Source: Actinomyces marseillensis
Lineage (GTDB): Bacteria; Actinomycetota; Actinomycetes; Actinomycetales; Actinomycetaceae
Length of the DNA: 64,000 nucleotides
Assembly: GCF_900155605.1 (NCBI RefSeq)
Contig: NZ_LT707420.1
Span: 1,813,625 to 1,877,624 of the forward strand
Direction: 5' to 3'
The notes under the pieces are model-generated. The model worked only from the letters and a program-made list of their open reading frames with translations. It did no database searches and had not been told where the DNA came from. Both the position numbers and the translations under genes were made by a program. This document shows, piece by piece, positions 34,497-44,751 of the stretch (its first letter is position 1; every line of letters begins with the position of its first letter).

Positions 34497-35185
34497 TACT
34501 TCACCGCCCCATACACGCCGCTGTCCTGATCACGCGCGACTGTTCCATCGTGCAATTCGATAACGCGCATACGCATCTGGTTCACGATTGCAGCATCGTG
34601 AGTAGCCATAACGACCGTTGTTCCATTGCGGTTAATGCGGTCCAGAAGACGCATAATTCCCAAGGAGGTATCGGGGTCCAAGTTTCCAGTCGGTTCGTCG
34701 GCCAACAGCAATTCGGGGCGGTTAACCATTGCTCGGGCAATGGCCACACGCTGTTCTTCACCGCCGGAGAGCTCGTGCGGCAAACGCTTTTCCTTGCCGG
34801 CCAGGCCCACAAGTTCCAGCACCTCGGGAACCTGGGTTTCAATCGCGTGACGAGGCTTACCGATTACCTGCATAGCCAGCGCAACGTTTTCGTAAACGCT
34901 CTTCGAGGGAAGCAGGCGGAAATCCTGGAAGACGGTTCCCACCTGGCGACGGAGTTTTGGAACCGACCAGCGAGAAAGCTTGCCCACGTCGTGGCCAAGA
35001 ACCCACACGGTTCCCGAAGTCGCGCGAATCTCCCGCATGGTGAGCTGGAGGAACGTGGACTTACCTGAGCCGGATTTACCTACGAGGAAGACGAACTCTC
35101 CGCGCTTCACTTCGAGGGAAACATCGTCTAATGCCGGACGTGCACCAGGCTGATACACCATGGTCACGTGATCAAATCGAATCAT
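34496..35185 (-). CDS. ftsE: Cell division ATP-binding protein FtsE
   Basis: This 229-residue ABC ATPase has Walker A GKSGSGKS near 37-44, the Q-loop in [18 protein letters not shown], signature [14 protein letters not shown] near 139, Walker [12 protein letters not shown] and the H-loop ATHD. The phrase [22 protein letters not shown] is typical for FtsE of actinobacteria. It works with FtsX in division-site wall hydrolysis. It is the first gene of ftsE-ftsX-peptidase and lies downstream of prfB, as in many actinobacteria. Confidence 0.96.
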   Translation of the reverse strand: MIRFDHVTMVYQPGARPALDDVSLEVKRGEFVFLVGKSGSGKSTFLQLTMREIRATSGTVWVLGHDVGKLSRWSVPKLRRQVGTVFQDFRLLPSKSVYENVALAMQVIGKPRHAIETQVPEVLELVGLAGKEKRLPHELSGGEEQRVAIARAMVNRPELLLADEPTGNLDPDTSLGIMRLLDRINRNGTTVVMATHDAAIVNQMRMRVIELHDGTVARDQDSGVYGAVK

Positions 35186-35259
35186 GAGCCGTCTCTGATC
35201 GGGGTTATGGTCCCTTTTACCCTATGCATTCAGCGGCTCGCTGCACCGGCGACACGCGC

Positions 35260-35287
35260 AAAAGCCCGGGCCTTCGCCCGGGCTTTT
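35260..35287 (-). terminator. Terminator of prfB
   Basis: A 12-base-pair stem (aaaagcccgggc / gcccgggctttt) with a CTTC loop lies 5 bases past the prfB stop and has a built-in U-tract on the minus strand. It should isolate prfB from the ftsEX operon, or attenuate read-through. Confidence 0.85.
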
Positions 35288-35291
35288 CACT

Positions 35292-36419
35292 TTACTCAGC
35301 GTTCTGCTGGTTCTTACGCCAACGGATTCCCGCATTGATAAAGCCATCGATGTCGCCATCGAAAACGTTTTGCGGATTCCCCGACTCGTACTCGGTTCGC
35401 AGGTCCTTCACCATCTGGTAGGGCTGAAGAACATACGAGCGCATCTGATCGCCCCACGAGGCCTTCACGTCCCCAGCAAGTTCCTTCTTCTTGGCCTGTT
35501 CTTCCTCATGGCGAAGTACCAAGAGGCGAGACTGCAGAACTCGCAGGGCAGCCGCACGGTTTTGGATCTGGGACTTCTCATCTTGCATCGAAACAACGAT
35601 GCCCGTGGGAATGTGAGTCATACGAACCGCAGAGTCCGTCGTATTCACCGACTGGCCACCTGGACCTGAGGAACGGAAGACATCAACCTTGAGTTCGGAT
35701 TCGGGAATCTCAATGTGGTCTGTTGACTCGATCAGGGGAATAACCTCAACGGCCGCGAAAGAAGTCTGGCGGCGTCCCTGGTTATCGAAGGGACTAATGC
35801 GCACGAGGCGGTGGGTACCGGCCTCGACCGAAAGAGTGCCATAGGCGTAGGGCGCCTGAACCTCGAAAGTCGCCGACTTCAGGCCAGCTTCTTCCGCGTA
35901 GGACGTATCCATGACCTTCGTCGGATAACCATGACGCTCGGCCCAACGCAGGTACATGCGCAAGAGGATCTCAGCAAAATCAGCAGCATCCACGCCGCCG
36001 GCACCGCTTCGAATAGTAATAACCGCGTTGCGCTCATCGTATTCACCATCAAGAAGGGTACGGATCTCAAGAGCAGACATGTCGTCCTTGAGAGCACCCA
36101 AATCAGCTTCGGCCTCGGCGAAAATATCTTCAGCCTCCGAGGGATCGCTTTCCGCAGTTTCGCGCGCCATATCGACAATGGCCTCGAGATCATCAATGCG
36201 TTCTTCCATGGCCAGCACGCGATCGAGCTCGCTCTGACGGTGAGACAGCTGCGAGGTTACTTCCTGAGCATGCGAGGGGTCATCCCACAGGTCCGGAGCA
36301 GCCGCCTGCTGCGACAACTCCTCGATCTGCGCGCGAAGACGCTCGGGTTGCACAACTGCGGAGATATTCTCCATGGTTGTGCGCAAGGACTGGATCTCTT
36401 CAGAAAACTCAATGGCCAC
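35292..36419 (-). CDS. prfB: Peptide chain release factor 2
   Basis: RF2 ends translation at UGA and UAA. The 375-residue protein carries the anticodon-like SPF tripeptide (S209-P210-F211) and the catalytic GGQ (G254-G255-Q256). It starts with a normal ATG and is one uninterrupted frame, so the programmed +1 frameshift known from E. coli prfB is absent, as is usual in actinobacteria. GGTGACGTGG just before the ATG is the likely ribosome binding site. Confidence 0.96.
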   Translation of the reverse strand: MAIEFSEEIQSLRTTMENISAVVQPERLRAQIEELSQQAAAPDLWDDPSHAQEVTSQLSHRQSELDRVLAMEERIDDLEAIVDMARETAESDPSEAEDIFAEAEADLGALKDDMSALEIRTLLDGEYDERNAVITIRSGAGGVDAADFAEILLRMYLRWAERHGYPTKVMDTSYAEEAGLKSATFEVQAPYAYGTLSVEAGTHRLVRISPFDNQGRRQTSFAAVEVIPLIESTDHIEIPESELKVDVFRSSGPGGQSVNTTDSAVRMTHIPTGIVVSMQDEKSQIQNRAAALRVLQSRLLVLRHEEEQAKKKELAGDVKASWGDQMRSYVLQPYQMVKDLRTEYESGNPQNVFDGDIDGFINAGIRWRKNQQNAE

Positions 36420-36458
36420 GTCACCAGAGTAGCGGATTCATTTGCCTATTGACGAGGT

Positions 36459-36500
36459 CGGGGCCGGGAGAGGGATAATCACTCCCCTCTCCCGGCCCCG
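36459..36500 (-). terminator. Terminator of the Fe(III)-type ABC operon
   Basis: A perfect 16-base-pair GC-rich stem (36459-36474 with 36485-36500) and a 10-base loop lie 40 bases past the ABC ATPase stop. Confidence 0.8.
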
Positions 36501-36540
36501 GCCGGCGGCCTTGATCACTCACTCAAGACCCACACAACAG

Positions 36541-37686
36541 TTACGCCGATGCGAGCTGCCCCGAAGGCAAGAGCCACGCCTTCTCGGCCTCGATACCCAG
36601 GCGGACGTATTGACCTTCTTCAAGGAGGTCCTCGGCACGCGGGTCAGAAACGACACACACGAGCGAACCGAACTCGGTCTCGATTTCGTATTCGACCGTT
36701 TCGCCATAGAAGATCGAGGTAACGACCTGACCCAAAGAACCCGTCAGTGTTGCAGGCTTCTCATCGGTCGGCTGGATCCTCATGGACTCGGGGCGAACCA
36801 AGACCACGGTTTCCTTACCCTCACGCACAGCTTCCTTCGCACCCTCAGAAGAGTGAACGCGAATCTTCTGGCCCAAGGCCTCGATCTCGACCATGCCATC
36901 TTCGCCGACTTCCTGCGCCTGAGCAGGCACAAAGTTCGCGCGTCCCACGAAGTCCGCAACGAAAACGCTGGCGGGGTGCAGGTAAATCTCTTCGGGAGTA
37001 TCAACCTGCTCAATGCGACCGGAGTTCATGACGACAATCCGGTCCGACATCGCCATAGCTTCAGACTGATCGTGAGTGACGTAAACGGAAGAGATACCCA
37101 GACGCTTTTGCATCCGGCGGATCTCCACGCGCATCTTGACGCGCAGCTTCGCATCGAGGTTCGACAAGGGTTCATCGAAGAGCAAAACCTTGGGGCGTAC
37201 AACCATCGCGCGTGCCAGTGCCACACGCTGCTGCTGGCCACCCGAGAGCTGAGACGGCGCACGATCGGACATCGCAGTCAGGTTCATCGCAGCAAGAGCA
37301 ATGTCGACTTCTTCCTTGATTTCCTCTGCACTCTTCTTGCGCAGACGCAAGCCATAGGCAACGTTTTCGCGCACGCTCAGGTGCGGGAAAAGCGCGTAGG
37401 ACTGGAACACCATCGACATGGGGCGCTTGTTCGGCGGGACAACAACCATGTTCTCGCCATCCAGCATGACCTGGCCCGAAGTGGCATCCTCGAAACCTGC
37501 GATCATGCGCAGGGTCGTGGTCTTGCCGCATCCAGAGGGACCAAGCAAGGTGATGAACTCGCCGGGGCGAATATCCAGATTGATGTGGTCGACCGCAGTC
37601 ACATCAGAGACCGTATTGGAGAAGGTCTTCGTCAGTTCCACCAAGGACAGGCGGCCGGGAGCATTAGTGTCATTTGTATTCGACAT
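36541..37686 (-). CDS. ABC transporter ATPase, Fe(III)/polyamine type
   Basis: The 381-residue importer ATPase has Walker A GPSGCGKT near 51, the Q-loop FQSYALFPHLSV, signature LSGGQQQRVALARA, Walker B LLFDEPLSNLD and the H-loop THDQSEA. A TOBE domain fills residues 285-375. The family groups FbpC (iron) and PotA (polyamines), which are hard to separate by eye. The double permease and the lipoprotein upstream favour the Fe(III)-type (FbpABC/AfuABC) system. Start 37686 is taken for AAAGGAAAG eight bases upstream; 37707 is the alternative. Confidence 0.9.
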   Translation of the reverse strand: MSNTNDTNAPGRLSLVELTKTFSNTVSDVTAVDHINLDIRPGEFITLLGPSGCGKTTTLRMIAGFEDATSGQVMLDGENMVVVPPNKRPMSMVFQSYALFPHLSVRENVAYGLRLRKKSAEEIKEEVDIALAAMNLTAMSDRAPSQLSGGQQQRVALARAMVVRPKVLLFDEPLSNLDAKLRVKMRVEIRRMQKRLGISSVYVTHDQSEAMAMSDRIVVMNSGRIEQVDTPEEIYLHPASVFVADFVGRANFVPAQAQEVGEDGMVEIEALGQKIRVHSSEGAKEAVREGKETVVLVRPESMRIQPTDEKPATLTGSLGQVVTSIFYGETVEYEIETEFGSLVCVVSDPRAEDLLEEGQYVRLGIEAEKAWLLPSGQLASA

Positions 37687-37707
37687 GAGGCTTTCCTTTG
37701 TCAACAA

Positions 37708-39483
37708 TTACATGCCCGCGCCATTGGAGGCGGTGACAGATTTATCTCGCACGAGGACATTCGTCAGGCCGATAACAGCCATGACAATGACGATCAAGAT
37801 CGTGCAGAAGGCGAAAGCATTACCGAAACGCCCCGCATCAACCTCGGAGAGAATCTGCGAGGTCATGATCTTGGTCTTAGGAGTCGTGATGAAAATGATT
37901 GGCGACAGCGTGGTCATCGAACGCGCGAAGGCATAGGTCAAACCAGCGATGAACGCAGGACGAATCAGGGGAAGCGTCACCTTCATGAAAGTCACCAAGC
38001 CCGAAGCACCCAAGGAGGTTGAGGCCTCGTCAATCGAATGATCGATCTGGTGGAGGGAAGCAATACCCGAACGCTGACCGGAAGGCATCGAACGCGCAAT
38101 GTACACCATGATGATCGCCAGCGCGCCGCCGAAGACCGCAGAACCACCCGCGAGCGCAGGCATCAGCTGGAGCTTCCCAAAGATGATGATCGGCTTGTTG
38201 TAGGTGATGAGGTAACCAATACCCAAGACGGTACCGGGCACAGACAGACCAAGCATACCGAGGAAGTCCATGAAGCCCGAGGAAGCCTTCAAACGTACGA
38301 CAACCAACCAGGCGACAATCATGCCGAGCACTCCAGCAATAGGCGTAGCAATCAGGGCCAGGATGGTCGTATCCACCATCGCATCGTTACCGATACCCGA
38401 GAGCACGTACTTGAAGTTCTTGAGAGTGAAGGTGTTGTCAACGCCCAAGATCGAGACAAAGGCACCCACAATAACCGTCGCGTAAATCGTCACAACGAAA
38501 AGCGCCAAAGCGGCGGTCGCTGCGCCCAAAGGAATACGAGCAGCCAGAGAAGTCACCATGCGCATGCGACCCGCGGGCTTACCGGTCACGGTCACAGCTG
38601 AAGAACGACCCGACCAGTAGCGCTGCAGAAGAAAGACCAAGAGCGCCGGAACCAAGAGAATCAGCGAGTAAGCCGAACCGGCAGCAGTGTTGTACTCACC
38701 GTTGACCGCGATGTATGCGCGCGAGGCCAGGACCGTGAAGTCACCGCCGATGACCAGGGGGTTCGCCAGGTCAGCGATCGCCTCAACGAAGAGGAGGAGG
38801 AAAGAGGCTGCGAAGCCGGGGATCAGCATGGGGAGGGTAACTGTACGGAAAATCTTCCACGAGGATGCACCTAGGGAGGCCGCGGCCTCTTCCATTGCGG
38901 GATCCAGATTCTTGAGCATGCCGAGCATGTTCATGTACGCAACAGGGAAGAAAGAGAGAGAAAGAACCAGAGTCAGGCCAGACAGGCCGTAGATGTTCCA
39001 CTGCTGACCAAGCAGCTGAGTGGAAATAATTCCGTTGCGTCCAAACAGAGTGATCGCGGACGTTGCCACAGCGAAGGGCGGGGAAACGATCGGGATCAGG
39101 CAGATGAGGTGCAGGATCTTCTTGCCGGGGATCTTCACGCGAGCCTGAATGTAAGCGAAGAAGAAACCGACCAGAGTTCCGACAAGACCGACAACCAAGC
39201 CCAAGACAATCGTGTTCAGGGCGATCGTACGGTTGGTCTTCGAGGAGACGAAGGAGGTCAGAACCTTCATTCCTTCGCCAGAAAATGCGCGAGCCAAAAT
39301 CGTGACCAGAGGCAACAGCACCAGCAGTACTAACACCGCCGAAATGATCGCAACGATCGCGACAGTCACCGGATCACGACGAACCTTTGTTCGTTTTTTC
39401 TTTCCCGAGGCCACTGCGCGCGTTTCAGGGGTTTCCTCCCCCCGCGCACCAACGCTCGGTGGTGCACTTGTCTCCACAGACAT
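37708..39483 (-). CDS. ABC transporter permease, fused double type (FbpB-like)
   Basis: This 591-residue membrane protein has two permease halves in one chain (about 40-310 and 320-590). Each carries an EAA loop: AMEEAAASLGASSWKIFRTVTLP... and SIDEASTSLGASGLVTFMKVTLP.... Some twelve hydrophobic segments are visible. Fused double permeases of this type are the rule in FbpB-like iron(III) importers. The ATG at 39483 (MSVETSAPP) is preferred over the frame opening at 39549. The stop lies 22 bases from the ATPase start. Confidence 0.92.
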   Translation of the reverse strand: MSVETSAPPSVGARGEETPETRAVASGKKKRTKVRRDPVTVAIVAIISAVLVLLVLLPLVTILARAFSGEGMKVLTSFVSSKTNRTIALNTIVLGLVVGLVGTLVGFFFAYIQARVKIPGKKILHLICLIPIVSPPFAVATSAITLFGRNGIISTQLLGQQWNIYGLSGLTLVLSLSFFPVAYMNMLGMLKNLDPAMEEAAASLGASSWKIFRTVTLPMLIPGFAASFLLLFVEAIADLANPLVIGGDFTVLASRAYIAVNGEYNTAAGSAYSLILLVPALLVFLLQRYWSGRSSAVTVTGKPAGRMRMVTSLAARIPLGAATAALALFVVTIYATVIVGAFVSILGVDNTFTLKNFKYVLSGIGNDAMVDTTILALIATPIAGVLGMIVAWLVVVRLKASSGFMDFLGMLGLSVPGTVLGIGYLITYNKPIIIFGKLQLMPALAGGSAVFGGALAIIMVYIARSMPSGQRSGIASLHQIDHSIDEASTSLGASGLVTFMKVTLPLIRPAFIAGLTYAFARSMTTLSPIIFITTPKTKIMTSQILSEVDAGRFGNAFAFCTILIVIVMAVIGLTNVLVRDKSVTASNGAGM

Positions 39484-39583
39484 TAAAAATCCAATCTTTA
39501 CGGGATGTCCGCACATCTTTGAGGCGGATTTTCCCTGCATTGGGCGCACCCATCAGCGGGCGCACAGATCAAGAAAGAAAGAA

Positions 39584-39626
39584 GGGAGGGGGCAACGCAG
39601 GGACATGGTGAGCGCTGCCCCCTCCC
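39584..39626 (-). terminator. Attenuator-like hairpin inside the ABC operon
   Basis: An 11-base-pair stem (gggagggggca / tgccccctccc) encloses 21 bases. It lies just past the binding-protein stop (39640) and is followed on the minus strand by TTCTTTCTTTCTTG. It fits a partial terminator that keeps the binding protein in excess over permease and ATPase. Confidence 0.65.
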
Positions 39627-39639
39627 GCTGAAGCGCGAA

Positions 39640-40698
39640 TTACTCGCGCGGCTTAGCGGCAACCTCTTCGTCGAAGCGCTTGGTCAATTCAGGCTTTGCA
39701 GCCGCGGCTGCGGCAAAGTCGTAGTCGATCAAGTTGATTTCGTCGAGCTTAGCCATCTTGTCATTGGTCTTGGCGTTCGGGTTGGTGAGAATCTGGTTCG
39801 ATCCAACCGTCTGACCGATGTTCTGAGCGTCAGCAGAAATTGCCCAGTCGATGTACTTTTTCGCGGCTTCGGAGTGCTTCGAGTTCTTAATCAGAGCAAC
39901 TCCACCGATCTCGTAGCCGGTGCCTTCCTTCGGGAAGGAGACAACCAGGTCCTTCATGCCCTCGTCACGGTACTTCACGCAGTCGTGCGAGAAGACGAGG
40001 CCAACTGCGACCTCACCGCGACCGGCGATCTGGCCGGGGGCAGTACCGGACTTGGTGTACTGCAGAACATTGGAGTGCATCTTCTTCATGTAGTCGATGC
40101 CTGCATTTTCGCTACCGCCAAGAACAACCTGGGTCCACAGTGTCGTGAAAGCAGTACCCGAGGTCGAGGGGTGTGCGGTCGAAATCTGCCCCTTGAGCTC
40201 AGGCTTGAGGAGGTCGCTCCACGATTCGGGAACGGCCAAGCCCTTTTCGTCCAGGACCTTCTTGTTCGAGCAGAAGCCCAGAACACCCACGTAGACACCG
40301 GTCCAGTTGTGGTTCGGGTCCTTGTACTTGTCCGGAATTTCCTTTGCGGTCGGGGAATCGTAGGCCTCGATCAGGCCCTTTTCGGCTGCTGCACCATAGC
40401 CGTCCACGGGGCCGCCGTGCCAGACGTCGAACTCCGGGTTGTCCTTGGCCGAGTCCAGACGTGCAACGGTTTCACCCGAAGACAGGCGAACGTAGCTCGT
40501 CTTGATTCCGGTCTGCGCGGTGAAAGTCTCGGTCCACTTCTGGCAGAGATCTTCCATTGCACCACACGCGATGGTCAAAGACTGCTCGGATCCGTTTCCG
40601 CCGTTGTTGTCACTGCCCTGTTCATTGACGATGCATCCGGACAGGGTGAAGGCTCCGACTGCGCCGAGTGCAATCAGGGAGATGAAGTTCTTCTTCAT
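39640..40698 (-). CDS. ABC substrate-binding lipoprotein, Fe(III)-type
   Basis: The precursor has 352 residues. MKKNFISLIALGAVGAFTLS precedes the lipobox cysteine C22 (LSGC). The mature part is a periplasmic-binding-protein-like fold of the FbpA/AfuA group: LTIACGAMEDLCQKWTETF, DVWHGGPVDGY, then GVLGFCSNKKVL and STAHPSTSGTAF. The STSGTAF segment and the Asp/Tyr-rich C-half resemble metal- or phosphonate-type binders, so iron(III), a siderophore complex or an organophosphonate could be the ligand. Start 40698 is taken because it gives the signal peptide directly; GGAGA lies upstream. It is the first gene of the importer operon and sits 131 bases before the response regulator stop. Confidence 0.9.
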   Translation of the reverse strand: MKKNFISLIALGAVGAFTLSGCIVNEQGSDNNGGNGSEQSLTIACGAMEDLCQKWTETFTAQTGIKTSYVRLSSGETVARLDSAKDNPEFDVWHGGPVDGYGAAAEKGLIEAYDSPTAKEIPDKYKDPNHNWTGVYVGVLGFCSNKKVLDEKGLAVPESWSDLLKPELKGQISTAHPSTSGTAFTTLWTQVVLGGSENAGIDYMKKMHSNVLQYTKSGTAPGQIAGRGEVAVGLVFSHDCVKYRDEGMKDLVVSFPKEGTGYEIGGVALIKNSKHSEAAKKYIDWAISADAQNIGQTVGSNQILTNPNAKTNDKMAKLDEINLIDYDFAAAAAAKPELTKRFDEEVAAKPRE

Positions 40699-40829
40699 CG
40701 GGATTCTCCTTTGAATCGAGGAATCTGTAAGGAGCATCGACTTCGCAGGCGTGCTCTCTCAAGTCCATTGTGGACTGTCGGATGCACCCACTAGTGGCCC
40801 TGCGGTAACGGCTGGTAACTAACGTGTTA

Positions 40830-41504
40830 CTAAAGTTCGGGCATCATGTAGCCGACGGAGCGAACCGATTGAACAAGGGCGGCCCCTTCTGGACCTAATG
40901 ATCCCCGCAAACGATACGCCGTCATCTTGATCATGTCTTTTCCACCCGACTCATCCTGCGTTTCCCATACGGAATTGAGCAGTTCGCGATAGGTGACGGG
41001 CTCGCCAAGATTTTGCACAAGCACTTCAAGGAAACGCCTCTCGATGCTTGAAAGGACAACGGGGACACCAAAAACAAACGCCTTGTGCTGACGCATATCA
41101 ACACGCAAAGGACCGTTCGTCACCACCTCAGATGCCAGCCCCTTTGAACGACGAAGAAGGGATTGCGCGCGCAAGGTCAGTTCCTTGGGACTAAATGGTT
41201 TGGTGATGTAGTCGTCTGCGCCGCTTTCAAGCCCTTTGATCCGGTCATGTTCTTCTGACAAAGCAGTAATCATGATGATCGGAACGTCACTCATTGCACG
41301 GATTCGTTGAGCAAGCGAGATTCCAGAAATAACGGGAATCATTAAGTCGAGCACGACGAGGTCGTAGTACTTCTTCGTGAATTTATCCCATGCGCGCCCA
41401 CCATCACTGGCGGTCTCTACAGTAATACCCGCGGTTTCAAGGGCAAACTTGATGATCATCAAAATCTGAGGTTCATCATCAACAACTAAAGCGGTTGTCG
41501 TCAT
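40830..41504 (-). CDS. OmpR-type response regulator
   Basis: The protein has 224 residues. The receiver domain has acidic pair D9-D10, phosphoacceptor D53 (VVLDLMIP), the T in MITALSEE and K in ITKPFSP. A winged-helix DNA-binding domain follows (LSSIERRFLEVLVQNLGEPVTYRELL, ending VRSVGYMM). It overlaps the sensor kinase gene by ATGA. It directly precedes the Fe(III)-type importer on the same strand, which makes that operon a candidate target. Confidence 0.94.
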   Translation of the reverse strand: MTTTALVVDDEPQILMIIKFALETAGITVETASDGGRAWDKFTKKYYDLVVLDLMIPVISGISLAQRIRAMSDVPIIMITALSEEHDRIKGLESGADDYITKPFSPKELTLRAQSLLRRSKGLASEVVTNGPLRVDMRQHKAFVFGVPVVLSSIERRFLEVLVQNLGEPVTYRELLNSVWETQDESGGKDMIKMTAYRLRGSLGPEGAALVQSVRSVGYMMPEL

Positions 41505-42340
41505 TGCCCCTCCTTTGGCACCGTTGCGCTGCGCTGCGATCGCGGGATCGTCAGATAAAACGTCGTTCCTTTAGAAGCAATCGTATCGACAAGGATCGTT
41601 CCTCCGTGCAACCTCAGGATCTTTTGCGTGAGCATCATTCCAAGTCCCGTTCCAGGACGCAAGGATCCTCCGGTATCGAAGGGAATGAAGAGGCGCTCTT
41701 TTTCTTCAGGTGTCATTCCACGCCCATCATCAACAACTGCGATTGTCACATCTTCATCGGAGTCTTGGACGCTCACGAGGATCGAGACGCCCTCGCCCGC
41801 GTGACGCGCAGCATTGTTGATGACATTAGCGATCGCCTGCCCCATCAAACGCGGGTCAACGGACATGTGGATGGGAGCCCCATGATTTTCAAGGCGGATC
41901 GGTGCCGAATGGAAGCGACGAAGTTGCGCAACATTGTGTCGAACAAGTTCACGCATTTCAACCCGTTTCAAGCGAAGATTAAACAGATCCGATTCCATAC
42001 GGATTTCTGCAAGCATGTCCTCCGCCATCTCGATGACTTGGTTGGAGTTCTCGGCGATCGTCTTGGCGAATTTCAATTGCATCTCGTTCATGGGACCAGC
42101 AGAACCATCAGCGAGTAATTCAGCTGCTCCACGAACAACAGTCAAAGGGGTGCGCAATTCGTGTGAAAGAACCGCGGGACCGGCAATGTAGTCCTGATGC
42201 ATTTGACGCAATTGTTCTTTTTCTGCAAGAACTCGTTTGAGCTCATGCTGAGCACGCACAAGCAGGGCAAGCATGAGAAAAGCCAAGCTCCACGAGACGA
42301 CCAGCACCACTACGGCCACTATCCACATCGGTTTCTTCAC
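41501..42340 (-). CDS. Sensor histidine kinase with a short input region
   Basis: The protein has 279 residues. One membrane helix (about 6-28) is followed directly by the dimerisation helix with H60 (LSHELRTPLT), then the N-box (NVINNAARHA), G1 (VVDDGRGM), F-box and G2 (GTGLGMML). Only four residues precede the helix, so there is no extracellular sensor domain. The signal must come from the membrane, from a partner protein or from the cytoplasm. It is the first gene of a two-gene unit with the response regulator. Confidence 0.93.
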   Translation of the reverse strand: MKKPMWIVAVVVLVVSWSLAFLMLALLVRAQHELKRVLAEKEQLRQMHQDYIAGPAVLSHELRTPLTVVRGAAELLADGSAGPMNEMQLKFAKTIAENSNQVIEMAEDMLAEIRMESDLFNLRLKRVEMRELVRHNVAQLRRFHSAPIRLENHGAPIHMSVDPRLMGQAIANVINNAARHAGEGVSILVSVQDSDEDVTIAVVDDGRGMTPEEKERLFIPFDTGGSLRPGTGLGMMLTQKILRLHGGTILVDTIASKGTTFYLTIPRSQRSATVPKEGQ

Positions 42341-42446
42341 CTCCCCATCGCGCTCTCACCATTATGCCCACACCGTCAAGAAAGGCGAGCGAAAAGGCTG
42401 CAAAGACACCTAACTTGCTCAAGCCTCAGCACTTATTAGCTAACCG

Positions 42447-43058
42447 CTAACGAGACTCTTTGTCACAGGTAAGGGAAGCGATCACACAAGGAATACGGCC
42501 GTCAATAACGGTGTAGGTAACGTCGCGATATCCCAACTGTTCAAAGAAAGCTTGATAGGAATCCACATCGAATTGTTCCTTGAAGTCAGCGCCGAGCTTC
42601 GCAAGGATCTTCGGGATTATTCCTTGTTTGCTTGGGCGACGCTTGACATAAGTCGGGACGACGATAGTGCCTCCGGGGCGGACGACTCGTTCAAGTTCCC
42701 TCATAACAGCACTAGGATCTGGAAGCAGATGGATGACATTGCCTGCCACAACGATGTCAAAGGAATCGTCCGCGTAATGCAACTTGGTGATATCAGCTCT
42801 TTCAATCGTGACATTGCGATACTTCGCAAGTTTCTTCCGCGCTTGTTTGAGCATTCCCTCGGAAAAGTCAGTAGCGACCAGCCTCTTGCACTTTGGCGCA
42901 AGGAAAATACTGATTGCACCGGTTCCGCAGGCGCATTCAAGGACCTCGTCTTCGAGGCCAACCAGCTGAGCGACGGCGACGCCTGTTCCGTCGTACACGC
43001 CGCGATTGAATGTGTTTTCAAAGAAGTCATAAAGGGGCGCAACCCGATCCCAGAACAT
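42447..43058 (-). CDS. SAM-dependent methyltransferase (UbiE-like)
   Basis: The protein has 203 residues from the ATG at 43058, which has GGAGG eight bases upstream. Class I motifs are clear: motif I LECACGTGAISIFLA, motif II ATDFSEGML, DSFDIVVAGNVIHLLPDPSAVMRELERVVRPGGT. It resembles methyltransferases acting on quinones or small molecules; the substrate is not deducible. The frame extends to 43127, but the upstream part has no family match. The gene stands alone between the kinase and the glutamate dehydrogenase. Confidence 0.85.
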   Translation of the reverse strand: MFWDRVAPLYDFFENTFNRGVYDGTGVAVAQLVGLEDEVLECACGTGAISIFLAPKCKRLVATDFSEGMLKQARKKLAKYRNVTIERADITKLHYADDSFDIVVAGNVIHLLPDPSAVMRELERVVRPGGTIVVPTYVKRRPSKQGIIPKILAKLGADFKEQFDVDSYQAFFEQLGYRDVTYTVIDGRIPCVIASLTCDKESR

Positions 43059-43190
43059 CAGAGAACCTCCGCTTGCCCAATGCCTACGCTTCATTGCGAT
43101 ACCAAGAATGCTACGCGCGCCCTGCATTTCGCACTAGACCCAAGGGAAGCCGCTCTATTTCGGCGGGCGCGCTCCTCCACCTATACGGAA

Positions 43191-43222
43191 GGGGGCTTCA
43201 CGCCCACCGGCGTGAAGCCCCC
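43191..43222 (-). terminator. Terminator of gdhA
   Basis: A perfect 14-base-pair stem (gggggcttcacgcc / ggcgtgaagccccc) with a 4-base loop lies 16 bases past the gdhA stop. Confidence 0.8.
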
Positions 43223-43237
43223 TAAACAGCCTGCGAA

Positions 43238-44668
<1,431 letters not shown>

Positions 44669-44751
44669 TTAGATCCTCATCACGTTATGAATTTACTGAT
44701 GCCCGCTGCGCCTGCTGCAATGGCGCGAATGCTACCGCTAAGGTCAAGAAC

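Noticed and set aside
35292-36419. Programmed frameshift in prfB
   Set aside because: The reading frame is continuous from the ATG and no in-frame UGA slippage site is present.
36442-38022. A 526-codon plus-strand frame over the ABC ATPase and permease
   Set aside because: It spans two recognised minus-strand genes and their junction and is rich in His/Arg/Gln as antisense frames are here.
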